A stretch of DNA of 39,421 nt from Methanoprimaticola sp047501175 (GTDB lineage: Archaea > Thermoplasmatota > Thermoplasmata > Methanomassiliicoccales > Methanomethylophilaceae): contig NZ_JBEQWH010000014.1 of assembly GCF_047501175.1 (NCBI RefSeq), positions 1 to 39,421 on the forward strand, in the 5' to 3' direction. Made by a program: the position numbers and the translations under genes. Positions 8,495 through 16,294 of the stretch are shown here, piece after piece. The notes below the pieces were generated by a model. That model was not told the origin of the DNA, did not search any database, and saw only the letters and a list, made by a program, of their open reading frames with translations. The stretch's first letter is position 1. Each line of letters opens with the position of its first letter.

Positions 8495-9787
8495 TCAGTT
8501 GCCTCCTGTTTTCTCTGTGACTGCCCTCTTGATAAGGGACTTTCCGAGCGTGTATGCATAGAAGTATCCGAGGGGATCCTTGATGCTGCTCATGATCTCG
8601 ATGATCTTGTCCTCTCCACAGGTCGGGTCCTCGTCCAGAATGGGGAAGAGCGATGCGACTGCGGTGAAGATGGATGCTCCCTGCTCCTGGACATCCTCGG
8701 TGGGTCCGTAGCATCCACGGCAGGGCTGGCCTGCCCTGGTGCACCTGGCACCGCATCCTCCGACGGTTGCGGGTCCGAGGCACAGGATTCCCTGCTCCAT
8801 CAGGCACACGTTGGGGTCAACATCGACCTGATAGGGCTCCTTGAGCTCGGTGATCCTTGCACCGGTCTTCTGCCTGGGGCACTCCTCGCACAGGGTCCTG
8901 GTGGTGACACCGACGGTTGTTCCCTTGGGCGGGAGGGGCACTCCGTTGTAGACAAATCCGGCAACGGCTGCGAGCAGGTTGGAGATGGATTCGGGAAGGG
9001 GAGGGCATCCGGGGACGTAGTAGTCGACGTCGATGACCTGATCGAGGGTCTTGACGGTGTCGTACAGCGTGGGGATGGTGAGCTCTCCCTCGGGAACCTG
9101 GGTCTTCTCCTGGGGGATCTGGGGTGCATCCTTGTGGTAGTCGTTCTGGAAGTTGGCAGAGGACGGGGTCTTGGTGTACACGTAGTCCAGGATGTCCTTT
9201 GCTCCTCCGGGGACGAGGTTGGCGAGTGCAGGGCTTCCTCCGAAGACCGCGCAGGTTCCATAGGAAACCACGATCTTGGACTTCTGCCTGAGCAGCTTTG
9301 CCATGTGCTCGTTCTCGGTGTTCCTGACAGCACCGGAGATGAGGGTGACGGTGATCTCCCCGTCATCCATCGCGGCGATGTCCTTCTCCTTCCCATCTGC
9401 GGCAACGGGCCACATGACGATGTCGGCCATGTCACCGATGGTCAGGAGCCTCTCGTGAGTGTCCAGAAGGGACACGTCACATCCTCCGCAGGCAGCGCAC
9501 CAGTAGACGGCGAGCTTGATCTTTCCGCCGGCGGGTGCTCCGGGTAGGAGAGGTCCGAGGTCAGCTGCCTCGAGCCTGACGCCTGCAGGGATCTTGTCGT
9601 CGTTGGGGGATGCCACGGGGGGCACGATGAAGTCGTAGGGGCCGGGGTTGCCGGTGGACGCCTGCGCCTTGGGTGCTGCGGGCTTCGCCTCAGCGGGCTT
9701 GGCGGCAGCCTTGGGTGCAGGCTTTGCGGCAGCCTTGGGCTCCTCCTTCTTTTCATTCTTCTTGAACAGCTTGTCAAAGAATCCCAT
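8495..9787 (-). CDS. mvhG: F420-non-reducing hydrogenase small subunit MvhG with long N-terminal extension
   Basis: 430 residues. The conserved small subunit, which carries the Fe-S relay from the NiFe site, begins near residue 88 (KIKLAVYWCAACGGCDVSLLD, with C97, C100 and C103) and continues with GTCAVFGG, PGCPP and late Cys motifs (GPATVGGCGARC, PCRGCYGPT). The first 85 or so residues are additional: MGFFDKLFKK, which could form an amphipathic helix, then an Ala/Pro/Lys-rich low-complexity stretch to about residue 45 and a short linker. Typical MvhG proteins are roughly 300 residues and lack this. It abuts mvhD (9788) directly and mvhA by one base. Confidence 0.94.
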   Translation of the reverse strand: MGFFDKLFKKNEKKEEPKAAAKPAPKAAAKPAEAKPAAPKAQASTGNPGPYDFIVPPVASPNDDKIPAGVRLEAADLGPLLPGAPAGGKIKLAVYWCAACGGCDVSLLDTHERLLTIGDMADIVMWPVAADGKEKDIAAMDDGEITVTLISGAVRNTENEHMAKLLRQKSKIVVSYGTCAVFGGSPALANLVPGGAKDILDYVYTKTPSSANFQNDYHKDAPQIPQEKTQVPEGELTIPTLYDTVKTLDQVIDVDYYVPGCPPLPESISNLLAAVAGFVYNGVPLPPKGTTVGVTTRTLCEECPRQKTGARITELKEPYQVDVDPNVCLMEQGILCLGPATVGGCGARCTRAGQPCRGCYGPTEDVQEQGASIFTAVASLFPILDEDPTCGEDKIIEIMSSIKDPLGYFYAYTLGKSLIKRAVTEKTGGN

Positions 9788-10207
9788 TCAGTTCGCCTCC
9801 TTGACGAGAGGGGTGGGTCCGAGCTCCTTGATGGTCTCGACGAAGCCCACGATGGTTGTCTGGAATTTCTCTCCCTCAGATGCGGAGACCCACTCGAGCT
9901 TGAGCCTCTTGGGGTCGAATCCGTACTGCTCGAGGACCATCCTCAGAAGGGCGATCCTCCTCCTTGCCCTGTAGTTACCGCCGATGTAGTGGCAGTCGGC
10001 AGGGTGGCATCCGAGGACCATGACACCATCCGCTCCCTTGGCGAACGCCCTGAGGACGAACTCGGGGTCCACACGGGCGGAGCACATGGTCCTGATGATA
10101 CGGAAGTTGGTGGGCATCTGCAGCCTGGCCACACCGGCACCGTCGGCACCGGCATAGGAGCACCAGTTGCAGCAGAACGTGACGATTCTAGGTTCGAAGT
10201 CTGCCAT
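9788..10207 (-). CDS. mvhD: F420-non-reducing hydrogenase iron-sulfur subunit MvhD
   Basis: 139 residues, the normal size for MvhD. The [2Fe-2S] ligands are in FCCNWCSYAGAD, MCSARVDP and GCHPADCHY. MvhD passes electrons from MvhAG to the FAD of HdrA. The open frame extends upstream, but ATG 10207 gives the conserved start MADFEPRIVTFCCNWC, and the GGAGGAG ribosome-binding site overlaps the end of hdrA. The hdrA stop is 5 bases away, so the two are translationally linked. Confidence 0.96.
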   Translation of the reverse strand: MADFEPRIVTFCCNWCSYAGADGAGVARLQMPTNFRIIRTMCSARVDPEFVLRAFAKGADGVMVLGCHPADCHYIGGNYRARRRIALLRMVLEQYGFDPKRLKLEWVSASEGEKFQTTIVGFVETIKELGPTPLVKEAN

Positions 10208-10212
10208 CGTAA

Positions 10213-13200
10213 TCACTCTCCTCCTACGGGGTAGTCGAGGCAAGCGTCGATCTCCGCGATGATCTGCTTGCTCCTGAAGCCTCTCTGCTCCATGGCACCG
10301 GCAGGACAGGATGCGACACAGCATCCGCAACCCTTGCAGAGACCCGCGTTGACGTTGCTCTTGAAGGTTCCGTTGGGCTGCTCGACGAGCGTGATGGCGT
10401 TGTAGTCGCAGCATCCTACGCAGACGCCGCATCCGTCACAGCGGTCGACGTTGGCGACAGCGGTGATTCCGTCGGAGATGATCTTGTCCTTGGAGATGAC
10501 GGTCAGCATCCTGGAGGCGGCTCCGGATGCCTGAGCGATACACTCGTCCATGAACTTGGGCCAGTGGGCTGCACCGGCCACATAGACTCCCTCGGTGGCG
10601 AAATCGACGGGCCTCAGCTTCTGGTGGGCCTCGAAGTAGAATCCGTCCTTGGAGATGGGGACCTTCACCATCTTGGCGAGGTTCTCCTTGTTCTCTCTGT
10701 CGGGGGCGATTCCGGCCGCGAGGACGAGAGCGTCCACGGGGATCTCGACGTTGTCTCCGAGAGTGGAGTCGAAGACCTTCACGACGTTTCCATCGTATGC
10801 GGGCAGAGGCTCTCCCTCGGAGTACCTGAGGAACTTGACGCCCATCTGGCATGCCCTGAGGTAGAGCTCCTCGCGGAACGCGTAGGTCCTGATGTCCTTG
10901 TGGATGATGGTAACGTTGGCGGTCGGGTCGGCCATCTTGATCTTGATAGCCTCTCTGCAGGACTGTGCGCAGCACACCCTGCTGCAGTACGCGACGCTGT
11001 CGTTCCTGGATCCGACGCACTGGATGAACACGACGTTCTTCTTGTCGAAGGATCCGTCGTCGATCGCCTTCTCGGCCATGATCTGGGTCATGACCTTGGG
11101 GTCGCTGCCGCAGTTGTACTCGGTAGGCTGGTACATGGCAGCTCCGACCGCGAACAGGACGGCTCCGACGGGGAACTCTCCTCCGTCGCTGAGCTGGAGC
11201 TTGAAGTTACCGACGTATCCGGGGATGTCCTTGACGGTCACTCCCTTGTGGACGGTGATCAGGTTGCAGCTCTCGACCTTCTTGATGGTCTCGGCGAGGA
11301 AGTCCTGCACTGCGACTCCATCCTCCTTGAAGAAGAAGTTGCGTGCGAATCCTCCGAGCTCGGCCTCCCTCTCGACGAGGTGCACAGGGTATCCCTGGGC
11401 AGCGATGTCGAGGGCGGCAGACATTCCAGTGATTCCTCCACCGATGACGGCGGCGGCGTTGGTCACGGGGATCTCGGCTCCGACGAGAGGCTCGAGGAGA
11501 CGGGCCTTCGCGATGGCCATCCTCAGCAGGTCCTTGGCCTTGTTGGTGGCTGCCTCGTGCTCGTGCATGTGGATCCAGGAGCACTGGTCGCGGATGTTGG
11601 CCATGTTGTAGAGGTACTTGTTCAGACCTCCGTTCCTGCATGCCTCCCTGAAGAGGGGCTCGTGGGTCCTGGGGGTACAGGATGCGACGACGACCCTGTT
11701 CAGGTCGTGCTCCTGGATGGCCTGGGAGATGGACTCCAGACAGTCCTGGGCGCATGCGTACTGGGACTCCATGGCGAGAACCACGTTGGGCAGGGTCTTT
11801 GCGTACTCGGTGACAGCGGGGACGTCGACGACGGCTCCGATGTTGATTCCGCAGTGGCAGACCCATACTCCGATCCTGGGCTCCTTCCCTTCGACATCCT
11901 TCTCAGGGGGGTAGACCTTGGGTGCGCAGGGCTCGAAGTCCTTGTCGACGATCCACTTTCCGGCCTTGGCTGCGGATCCGCATGCCTCGGCGACAGAGGT
12001 CGGGATGTCCTTGGGCGCCGCGAAGGCTCCGGTGACGAACACTCCGGGCCTGGTGGTCTCGAGGGGGTGGAAGACAGAGGTCTTGCAGAATCCGTACTCG
12101 TTCAGCTCGATTCCGAGCATATCGGCGAACTCCTGGGCTCCCTCGGGCGGGACGAGACCGACGGAGAGGACGACCATGTCGAACTCTGCGGAGACGGGCT
12201 CTCCCTTGGCGTCTGTGTAGTTCACGTAGAGCTTCTTGGTCTCGGGGTCCTCCTCGATGTTGGATACGCGAGCGGCCCTGTGCATGTTGATGCCGTACTC
12301 GTCCTCTCCTCTGTGGATGTAAGCCTCGAACTCCTTTCCATAGGACCTGATGTCCATGAAGAAGATGTCTTCCTGAAGGTCTCCGTGCTCCTTGGTGATC
12401 ATTGCCTGCTTGACGGCGTACATGCAGCACACGGACGAGCAGTACTTCTTCCAGCCAGTCTTCTCGGACCTGGATCCGCAGCACTGGATGTAAGCGATCT
12501 TCTTGGGGTCCTCTCCGCTGGAGGGCACGACAATGTGTCCCCTGTGAGGTCCGGAGGCGCACATGAGCCTCTCGTACTCGATAGCGGTGACGACGTTCTG
12601 GAACCTGCCGTAGCCATACTCGGTGGCCTGGGCGGCGTTCCATACCTGGAATCCAGGGGCTGCGATGACGGATCCGACCTCGATGGTGATGGTCTCGTCC
12701 TTGTCGTCGTAGTGGATGGCACCCTTTCCGCAGTTCTTTGCGCAAAGACCGCACTTTCCCTTCTGGATCATGTTACAGCGGTCCCCGTCGATGATAGCGA
12801 CACGAGGCACCGCCTGCGCATGGGGGATGTAGATTGCCTTCCTGTTAACAAGTCCGTACTCGTACTTGTCAGGAATGTTCTTGACAGGACACTTAGCGAT
12901 ACAGTCGCCGCATCCAGTACACTCCTTGGGATTGACGTACCTTGCCTTCTTCAGGACAGTCACTTTGAAGTTGCCTGCCTCACCCTCAACCTTCTGGACC
13001 TCGTGGTAGGTCAGAACGTCGATGTTCGGGTGTCCGGCGCAGTCCGCCATCTTGGGAGAGAGGATACACGCAGAACAGTCGTTCGTAGGGAAGGTCTTGT
13101 CCAGACGGCACATAACGCCTCCAATGGTGGGGTCCTTGTCCACCAGGTAGACGTGTATGCCACGGTCTGCAAGATCCAACGAAGCCTGGATTCCCGCGAT

Positions 13201-13233
13201 TCCTCCACCGATAACCAATGCCGATTTGCTCAA
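10213..13233 (-). CDS. hdrA: Heterodisulfide reductase subunit HdrA, tandem (double flavoprotein) form
   Basis: 1006 residues, against about 650-670 for ordinary HdrA. The first module (about 1-445) has FAD motif GGGIAG (9-14), the HdrA cluster cysteines C42, C53, C56 and C65, and an inserted ferredoxin (CTGCGDCIAKC at 105-115 plus a second Cys set). The second module starts about residue 453 with the normal HdrA N-terminal domain (VCHCGINIG, VVASCTPRTHEPLF), then a second FAD motif GGGITG near 597 without the cluster cysteines or inserted ferredoxin, and ends in two ferredoxin motifs (CDGCGVC, CKGCGCC). HdrA is the electron-bifurcating flavoprotein reducing ferredoxin and, via HdrBC, CoM-S-S-CoB. 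Start TTG 13233 lies 7 bases after GGAGG. hdrBC are not here. Confidence 0.93.
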   Translation of the reverse strand: MSKSALVIGGGIAGIQASLDLADRGIHVYLVDKDPTIGGVMCRLDKTFPTNDCSACILSPKMADCAGHPNIDVLTYHEVQKVEGEAGNFKVTVLKKARYVNPKECTGCGDCIAKCPVKNIPDKYEYGLVNRKAIYIPHAQAVPRVAIIDGDRCNMIQKGKCGLCAKNCGKGAIHYDDKDETITIEVGSVIAAPGFQVWNAAQATEYGYGRFQNVVTAIEYERLMCASGPHRGHIVVPSSGEDPKKIAYIQCCGSRSEKTGWKKYCSSVCCMYAVKQAMITKEHGDLQEDIFFMDIRSYGKEFEAYIHRGEDEYGINMHRAARVSNIEEDPETKKLYVNYTDAKGEPVSAEFDMVVLSVGLVPPEGAQEFADMLGIELNEYGFCKTSVFHPLETTRPGVFVTGAFAAPKDIPTSVAEACGSAAKAGKWIVDKDFEPCAPKVYPPEKDVEGKEPRIGVWVCHCGINIGAVVDVPAVTEYAKTLPNVVLAMESQYACAQDCLESISQAIQEHDLNRVVVASCTPRTHEPLFREACRNGGLNKYLYNMANIRDQCSWIHMHEHEAATNKAKDLLRMAIAKARLLEPLVGAEIPVTNAAAVIGGGITGMSAALDIAAQGYPVHLVEREAELGGFARNFFFKEDGVAVQDFLAETIKKVESCNLITVHKGVTVKDIPGYVGNFKLQLSDGGEFPVGAVLFAVGAAMYQPTEYNCGSDPKVMTQIMAEKAIDDGSFDKKNVVFIQCVGSRNDSVAYCSRVCCAQSCREAIKIKMADPTANVTIIHKDIRTYAFREELYLRACQMGVKFLRYSEGEPLPAYDGNVVKVFDSTLGDNVEIPVDALVLAAGIAPDRENKENLAKMVKVPISKDGFYFEAHQKLRPVDFATEGVYVAGAAHWPKFMDECIAQASGAASRMLTVISKDKIISDGITAVANVDRCDGCGVCVGCCDYNAITLVEQPNGTFKSNVNAGLCKGCGCCVASCPAGAMEQRGFRSKQIIAEIDACLDYPVGGE

Positions 13234-13290
13234 GTCATTGCCTCCGTTACCAAATTGGTGTTTGGAACGTCCTGGTATAGCCGACTTCAC

Positions 13291-13299
13291 TATTTTAAT
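13291..13299 (-). promoter_or_regulatory. Probable promoter of the hdrA-mvhDGA operon
   Basis: On the minus strand CATTAAAATA is a good TATA box. Transcription would start near 13270 and give a leader of about 35 bases that includes the GGAGG site at the hdrA start. AT-rich, partly symmetric sequence (AATATCTATTAATATC on the plus strand, 13310-13325) lies directly upstream and might bind a regulator. Confidence 0.45.
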
Positions 13300-13329
13300 G
13301 GATACTACAATATCTATTAATATCAATAA

Positions 13330-13767
13330 ATCATTTATTATAGGGTTTTATCAAAAACAAACTTTGTCTCTCCTAATATTTTTAGGGTAATCTAAATTAT
13401 CAATAGCCGGCAATATGAAAAATTGTATTCATTTGTATTATCAGATAGGATAATACAACAATAATTTTTGTATATATTGCATATTTGTTTCGTAACTATA
13501 CGAAGGAATTTTGAGCCTGCTCCACAAAAAATAGAGTTTATTAAACCTTAGCTTCAAATGACCAACCTCAAGAAATGCTGGCTATATGATGTTGGATGAT
13601 TGGTGTGCATCCAATGTCTCAATAACACGAATATTGGATTAGTAACATCATTATGTGAAACCTGATATCAGCGGGAGAGCGAACATCGAAGACCTCGTTT
13701 CATTGTCCGAACTATCCTGCATCTCCGTTCGACAAATGTTATATCTGCAATGATTGTCGCCCGACGC
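13330..13767. other. AT-rich divergent intergenic region with a nested inverted repeat
   Basis: This 440-base spacer separates the minus-strand hdr-mvh operon from the plus-strand quality-control operon. No supported gene is in it. The left half is very AT-rich. A nested repeat occupies 13586-13651: outer arms ATGATGTT (13586-13593) and AACATCAT (13644-13651), inner hairpin TTGGATG (13592-13598) / CATCCAA (13608-13614) with a 9-base loop. Near the right end, TTATATCTGC (about 13738-13747) is the likely TATA region for rnp2. Confidence 0.55.
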
Positions 13768-14079
13768 ATGACGGTGAAATCCAAGCGCGGAAGAAGGCGG
13801 TACACCGCGTTCGAAGTGCCTTTGGGGACGGACAGACGTACTGCGGAAACGGCCGTGTCCGACATTGGATCTGCCAAAGTCATAACGTGCGGGAAAGGAT
13901 ACGCCGTGATCCGCTCCCTCCCCGAAGACCGGGAAGCGCTGGAGGATACGATGTCCACGAGGATCACGGGATCTGTCGCATTCGACTGCTCCGGAACCCT
14001 CAAAACGCTTCGTACGAGACATCCGCAGCTCAATGCTCCGAGAAAACGCCGCAAACGATCACGGACGGAACGGACCTAG
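13768..14079 (+). CDS. rnp2: Ribonuclease P protein component 2 (Pop5 homologue)
   Basis: 103 residues. The start MTVKSKRGRRRYTAFEV matches the archaeal Pop5 pattern (basic run, RRRY, then a beta strand), and the gene sits just upstream of the proteasome alpha gene, as in many archaea. Pop5 pairs with Rpp30 and helps RNase P RNA mature tRNA 5' ends. ATG 13768 was preferred to ATG 13750 because it gives the family-like N-terminus and better spacing to the TATA region. The C-terminus is strongly basic (RKRRKRSRTERT). It is the only gene in the window that ends in TAG; read-through would add 15 residues after the TAG, to a TAA at 14125. Confidence 0.82.
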   Translation: MTVKSKRGRRRYTAFEVPLGTDRRTAETAVSDIGSAKVITCGKGYAVIRSLPEDREALEDTMSTRITGSVAFDCSGTLKTLRTRHPQLNAPRKRRKRSRTERT

Positions 14080-14090
14080 TTCCCAAACGC

Positions 14091-14098
14091 TTTATACT
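14091..14098 (+). promoter_or_regulatory. TATA-like box before psmA
   Basis: TTTATACT is centred about 50 bases before the psmA ATG. It predicts a leader of roughly 25 bases containing the TAGGAGCAGG ribosome-binding region. psmA could therefore be transcribed separately from rnp2. Confidence 0.45.
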
Positions 14099-14144
14099 GC
14101 GCCCCTCATCAAGGCGCGTTAGAATAATAGGAGCAGGTCTTTTT

Positions 14145-14855
14145 ATGCAACCCGGACAGATGGCTTATGACAGGGGGAGCACAGTTTTCTCCCCCGATGG
14201 AAGGCTTTTCCAAGTTGAGTACGCCCGTGAGGCCGTGAAGAAGGGTTCCACGACAATCGGAATCAAGTACGACGGCGGAGTCATGCTCATCGTGGACAGA
14301 AGAGTCTCGAGCAAACTTCTTGAACCGAAGTCCACCGAGAAGATCCACGACATCGACGACTACATCGGTTGCGCAACCTCAGGTCTCGTCGCCGACGCCA
14401 GGGTCCTTGTCGAGGAAGCGAGGAAGCAGGCCCAGACCCACAGAGTCAATTTCGGAGAGAACATCGGGGTCGAGATGCTCGTCAAGAAGATCTGCGACTA
14501 CGAACAGAACTTCACCCAGTACGGCGGGGCACGCCCCTTCGGAACAGCACTGCTCGTGGCAGGTACCGACGACCTCGGCGCACACCTGTTCGAGACCGAC
14601 CCCTCGGGTGCCCTGGTCGCATACAAGGCGACCGGCATAGGCAACGGACGTCCTGCCGTCATGGACTTGTTCGAGAAGGAGTTCAAGGACGGCATGTCGT
14701 TCGAAGAGGCGGGGACCCTCGGACTCAAGGCGCTCTCCGCCGCGGTGGAAGAGAAGCTCAACGCAGACACCGTGGAGATCGGTGTCGCCGAGATCGGAAA
14801 GAAGTTCAGAAGGCTCTCGGTGGACGGGGTCTCCGACCTCATCGGCAAACTGTGA
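14145..14855 (+). CDS. psmA: 20S proteasome alpha subunit
   Basis: 236 residues. MQPGQMAYDRGSTVFSPDGRLFQVEYAREAVKKG is the conserved alpha-subunit N-terminus: an H0 helix and gate, then the YDR and SPDGRLFQVEYA proteasome alpha signature. Internal markers include GCATSGLVADARVLVEEAR and RPFGTALLVAG. Alpha subunits form the outer rings of the 20S core and gate entry of unfolded proteins. The open frame extends upstream, but ATG 14145 follows TAGGAGCAGG and gives the family start. Its stop overlaps the GTGATC ribosome-binding site of sdo1. Confidence 0.97.
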   Translation: MQPGQMAYDRGSTVFSPDGRLFQVEYAREAVKKGSTTIGIKYDGGVMLIVDRRVSSKLLEPKSTEKIHDIDDYIGCATSGLVADARVLVEEARKQAQTHRVNFGENIGVEMLVKKICDYEQNFTQYGGARPFGTALLVAGTDDLGAHLFETDPSGALVAYKATGIGNGRPAVMDLFEKEFKDGMSFEEAGTLGLKALSAAVEEKLNADTVEIGVAEIGKKFRRLSVDGVSDLIGKL

Positions 14856-14864
14856 GTGATCACC

Positions 14865-15563
14865 ATGGTCAACCTCGACGATGCGATCGTGGCACGCCTG
14901 GAATCCCACGGAGAGACGTTCGAGATCCTTCTTGATCCGAAGGTCGTCGACCTGATAAAGCAGGGCAAGCAGTTTGACGTCGTCGAGTATATGGCCGTCG
15001 AGGATGTCTTCAAGAACGCCTCCAAAGGGACCAGACCTCCAGAGGACAAGGTCACGGAAGCGTTCGGCACGACGGATATCTCCGAGATCGCCAGGAAGAT
15101 CCTCGAGAAGGGCGAGGTCCAGGTAACGGCCGAACAGCGCAAGGAGATGCTCGAGGCGAAGAGGCACCAGGTCATCGCGTACATCGCCGCTAATGCGATC
15201 AACCCGCAGACCCACACGCCCCATCCCCCGACCAGGATCGAACTGGCGCTCGAGGAGGCCAAGTTCCACGTCGATGCGTTCAAGCCACTGGACAAGGAGA
15301 TCGAGGAGGCCATGAAGTTGCTGCGCCCCCTCATACCCATAAGGTTCGAGAGGAGCCGCATCGCGATCAAGCTCAAGGGAACGGACTACGGACGTTGCTA
15401 CGACGACATCGTATCGTTCGGCGTCGTCGACCACGAGATATGGACGCCCGAGGGGGACTGGATCGGGAGCATGGAGATCCCCGCAGGGACCATTACCGAG
15501 CTGACGGAGAAACTGAAGCACAAGACAAAGGGCAGCGCCTCGGTCAAGCTCGTGAACGAATGA
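14865..15563 (+). CDS. sdo1: Ribosome maturation protein SDO1 (SBDS)
   Basis: 232 residues. It starts MVNLDDAIVARLESHGETFEILLDP, the standard SBDS N-terminal FYSH domain, followed by DVVEYMAVEDVFKNASKG, the helical middle domain (AEQRKEMLEAKRHQVIAYIAANAINPQT) and a C-terminal ferredoxin-like domain. SBDS proteins help remove the anti-association factor from new large ribosomal subunits. A GTG at 14856 is in frame, but ATG 14865 comes 3 bases after GTGATC, a Shine-Dalgarno core. The fixed archaeal order psmA-sdo1-rrp4-rrp41-rrp42 is kept. Confidence 0.96.
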   Translation: MVNLDDAIVARLESHGETFEILLDPKVVDLIKQGKQFDVVEYMAVEDVFKNASKGTRPPEDKVTEAFGTTDISEIARKILEKGEVQVTAEQRKEMLEAKRHQVIAYIAANAINPQTHTPHPPTRIELALEEAKFHVDAFKPLDKEIEEAMKLLRPLIPIRFERSRIAIKLKGTDYGRCYDDIVSFGVVDHEIWTPEGDWIGSMEIPAGTITELTEKLKHKTKGSASVKLVNE

Positions 15564-15584
15564 AATTTAAGCAGAGTGATACGA

Positions 15585-16292
15585 ATGGAAAGAAGAAACA
15601 CCAGACAGACGCGCGAAATCGTCGTTCCGGGCGACGTGCTCGACGGCACCGGCATGAAACCGGGGGACTATGCATACGTCCAGGACGGCAAGGTCCGCGC
15701 CAGCGTCATGGGGGTCCGCAACGTGTTCCAGAACACGGTGGGCGTTATCCCCCTGAGGGGATGCTACATGCCCTCCTCCGGAGACACGGTCATAGGAGTA
15801 ATCGTCGACATCGGGCCATCCAACTGGCTCGTCGACATCGGGGCGCCCTATCCTGCGCCCCTCCACGTCAACGAGGTCCCCTGGAGGGTCGAGTTCGGAG
15901 ACACATCGCGCTACCTCGGGATGGGCAACGTCGTCCTGCTGAAGGTCCTGTCCGTCGATGAGAGCAAGAAGATACAGGTGACCATGAAGGACTCCGGACT
16001 GAGGAAGCTGGAGGGAGGGAGGCTCGTGAAGATCTCCCACTCCAAGGTCTCGAGGGTCATAGGCAAGCAGGGATCCATGATCTCGATGCTGAAGAACATG
16101 ACAGACTGCCGCATCACCGTTGGACAGAACGGGATGGTCTGGATTGACGGCGACGAGGAGAACGCCGATGTCGCCGCCAAGGCAGTGATGATGATCGAGG
16201 AGTTGGCCCAGTGCAGCAACCTCACCGACAGGATCAAAGAATTTATTGAGAACAAGCTCCCCCAGAGCGACGAAGAAGAGGGGGATGAGTGA
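15585..16292 (+). CDS. rrp4: Exosome RNA-binding subunit Rrp4
   Basis: 235 residues. It has an N-terminal domain (IVVPGDVLDGTGMKPGDYAYVQDG), a central S1 domain (DTVIGVIVDIGPSNWLVDIGAPYPAPLHV) and a C-terminal KH domain (VSRVIGKQGSMISMLKNMTDCRI, with the GKQG loop). The tail DEEEGDE is acidic. Rrp4 forms the RNA-feeding cap of the archaeal exosome. ATG 15585 was chosen over GTG 15576 because GTGAT precedes it at Shine-Dalgarno spacing. Csl4 and DnaG, the other cap proteins, are not in the window. Confidence 0.96.
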   Translation: MERRNTRQTREIVVPGDVLDGTGMKPGDYAYVQDGKVRASVMGVRNVFQNTVGVIPLRGCYMPSSGDTVIGVIVDIGPSNWLVDIGAPYPAPLHVNEVPWRVEFGDTSRYLGMGNVVLLKVLSVDESKKIQVTMKDSGLRKLEGGRLVKISHSKVSRVIGKQGSMISMLKNMTDCRITVGQNGMVWIDGDEENADVAAKAVMMIEELAQCSNLTDRIKEFIENKLPQSDEEEGDE

Positions 16293-16294
16293 CC

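Noticed and set aside
10564..13320. 918-codon open frame on the plus strand across hdrA
   Set aside because: It is antisense to a clearly conserved gene, rich in Asp/Gly/Val/Leu without any recognisable domain, and results from the GC-biased codon use of hdrA. The same applies to long frames at 6889-8520 and 8378-9547 opposite mvhA and mvhG.
13651..14022. Minus-strand open frame opposite rnp2
   Set aside because: Ser/Arg-rich antisense of a gene recognised as Pop5 and in the right genomic place.
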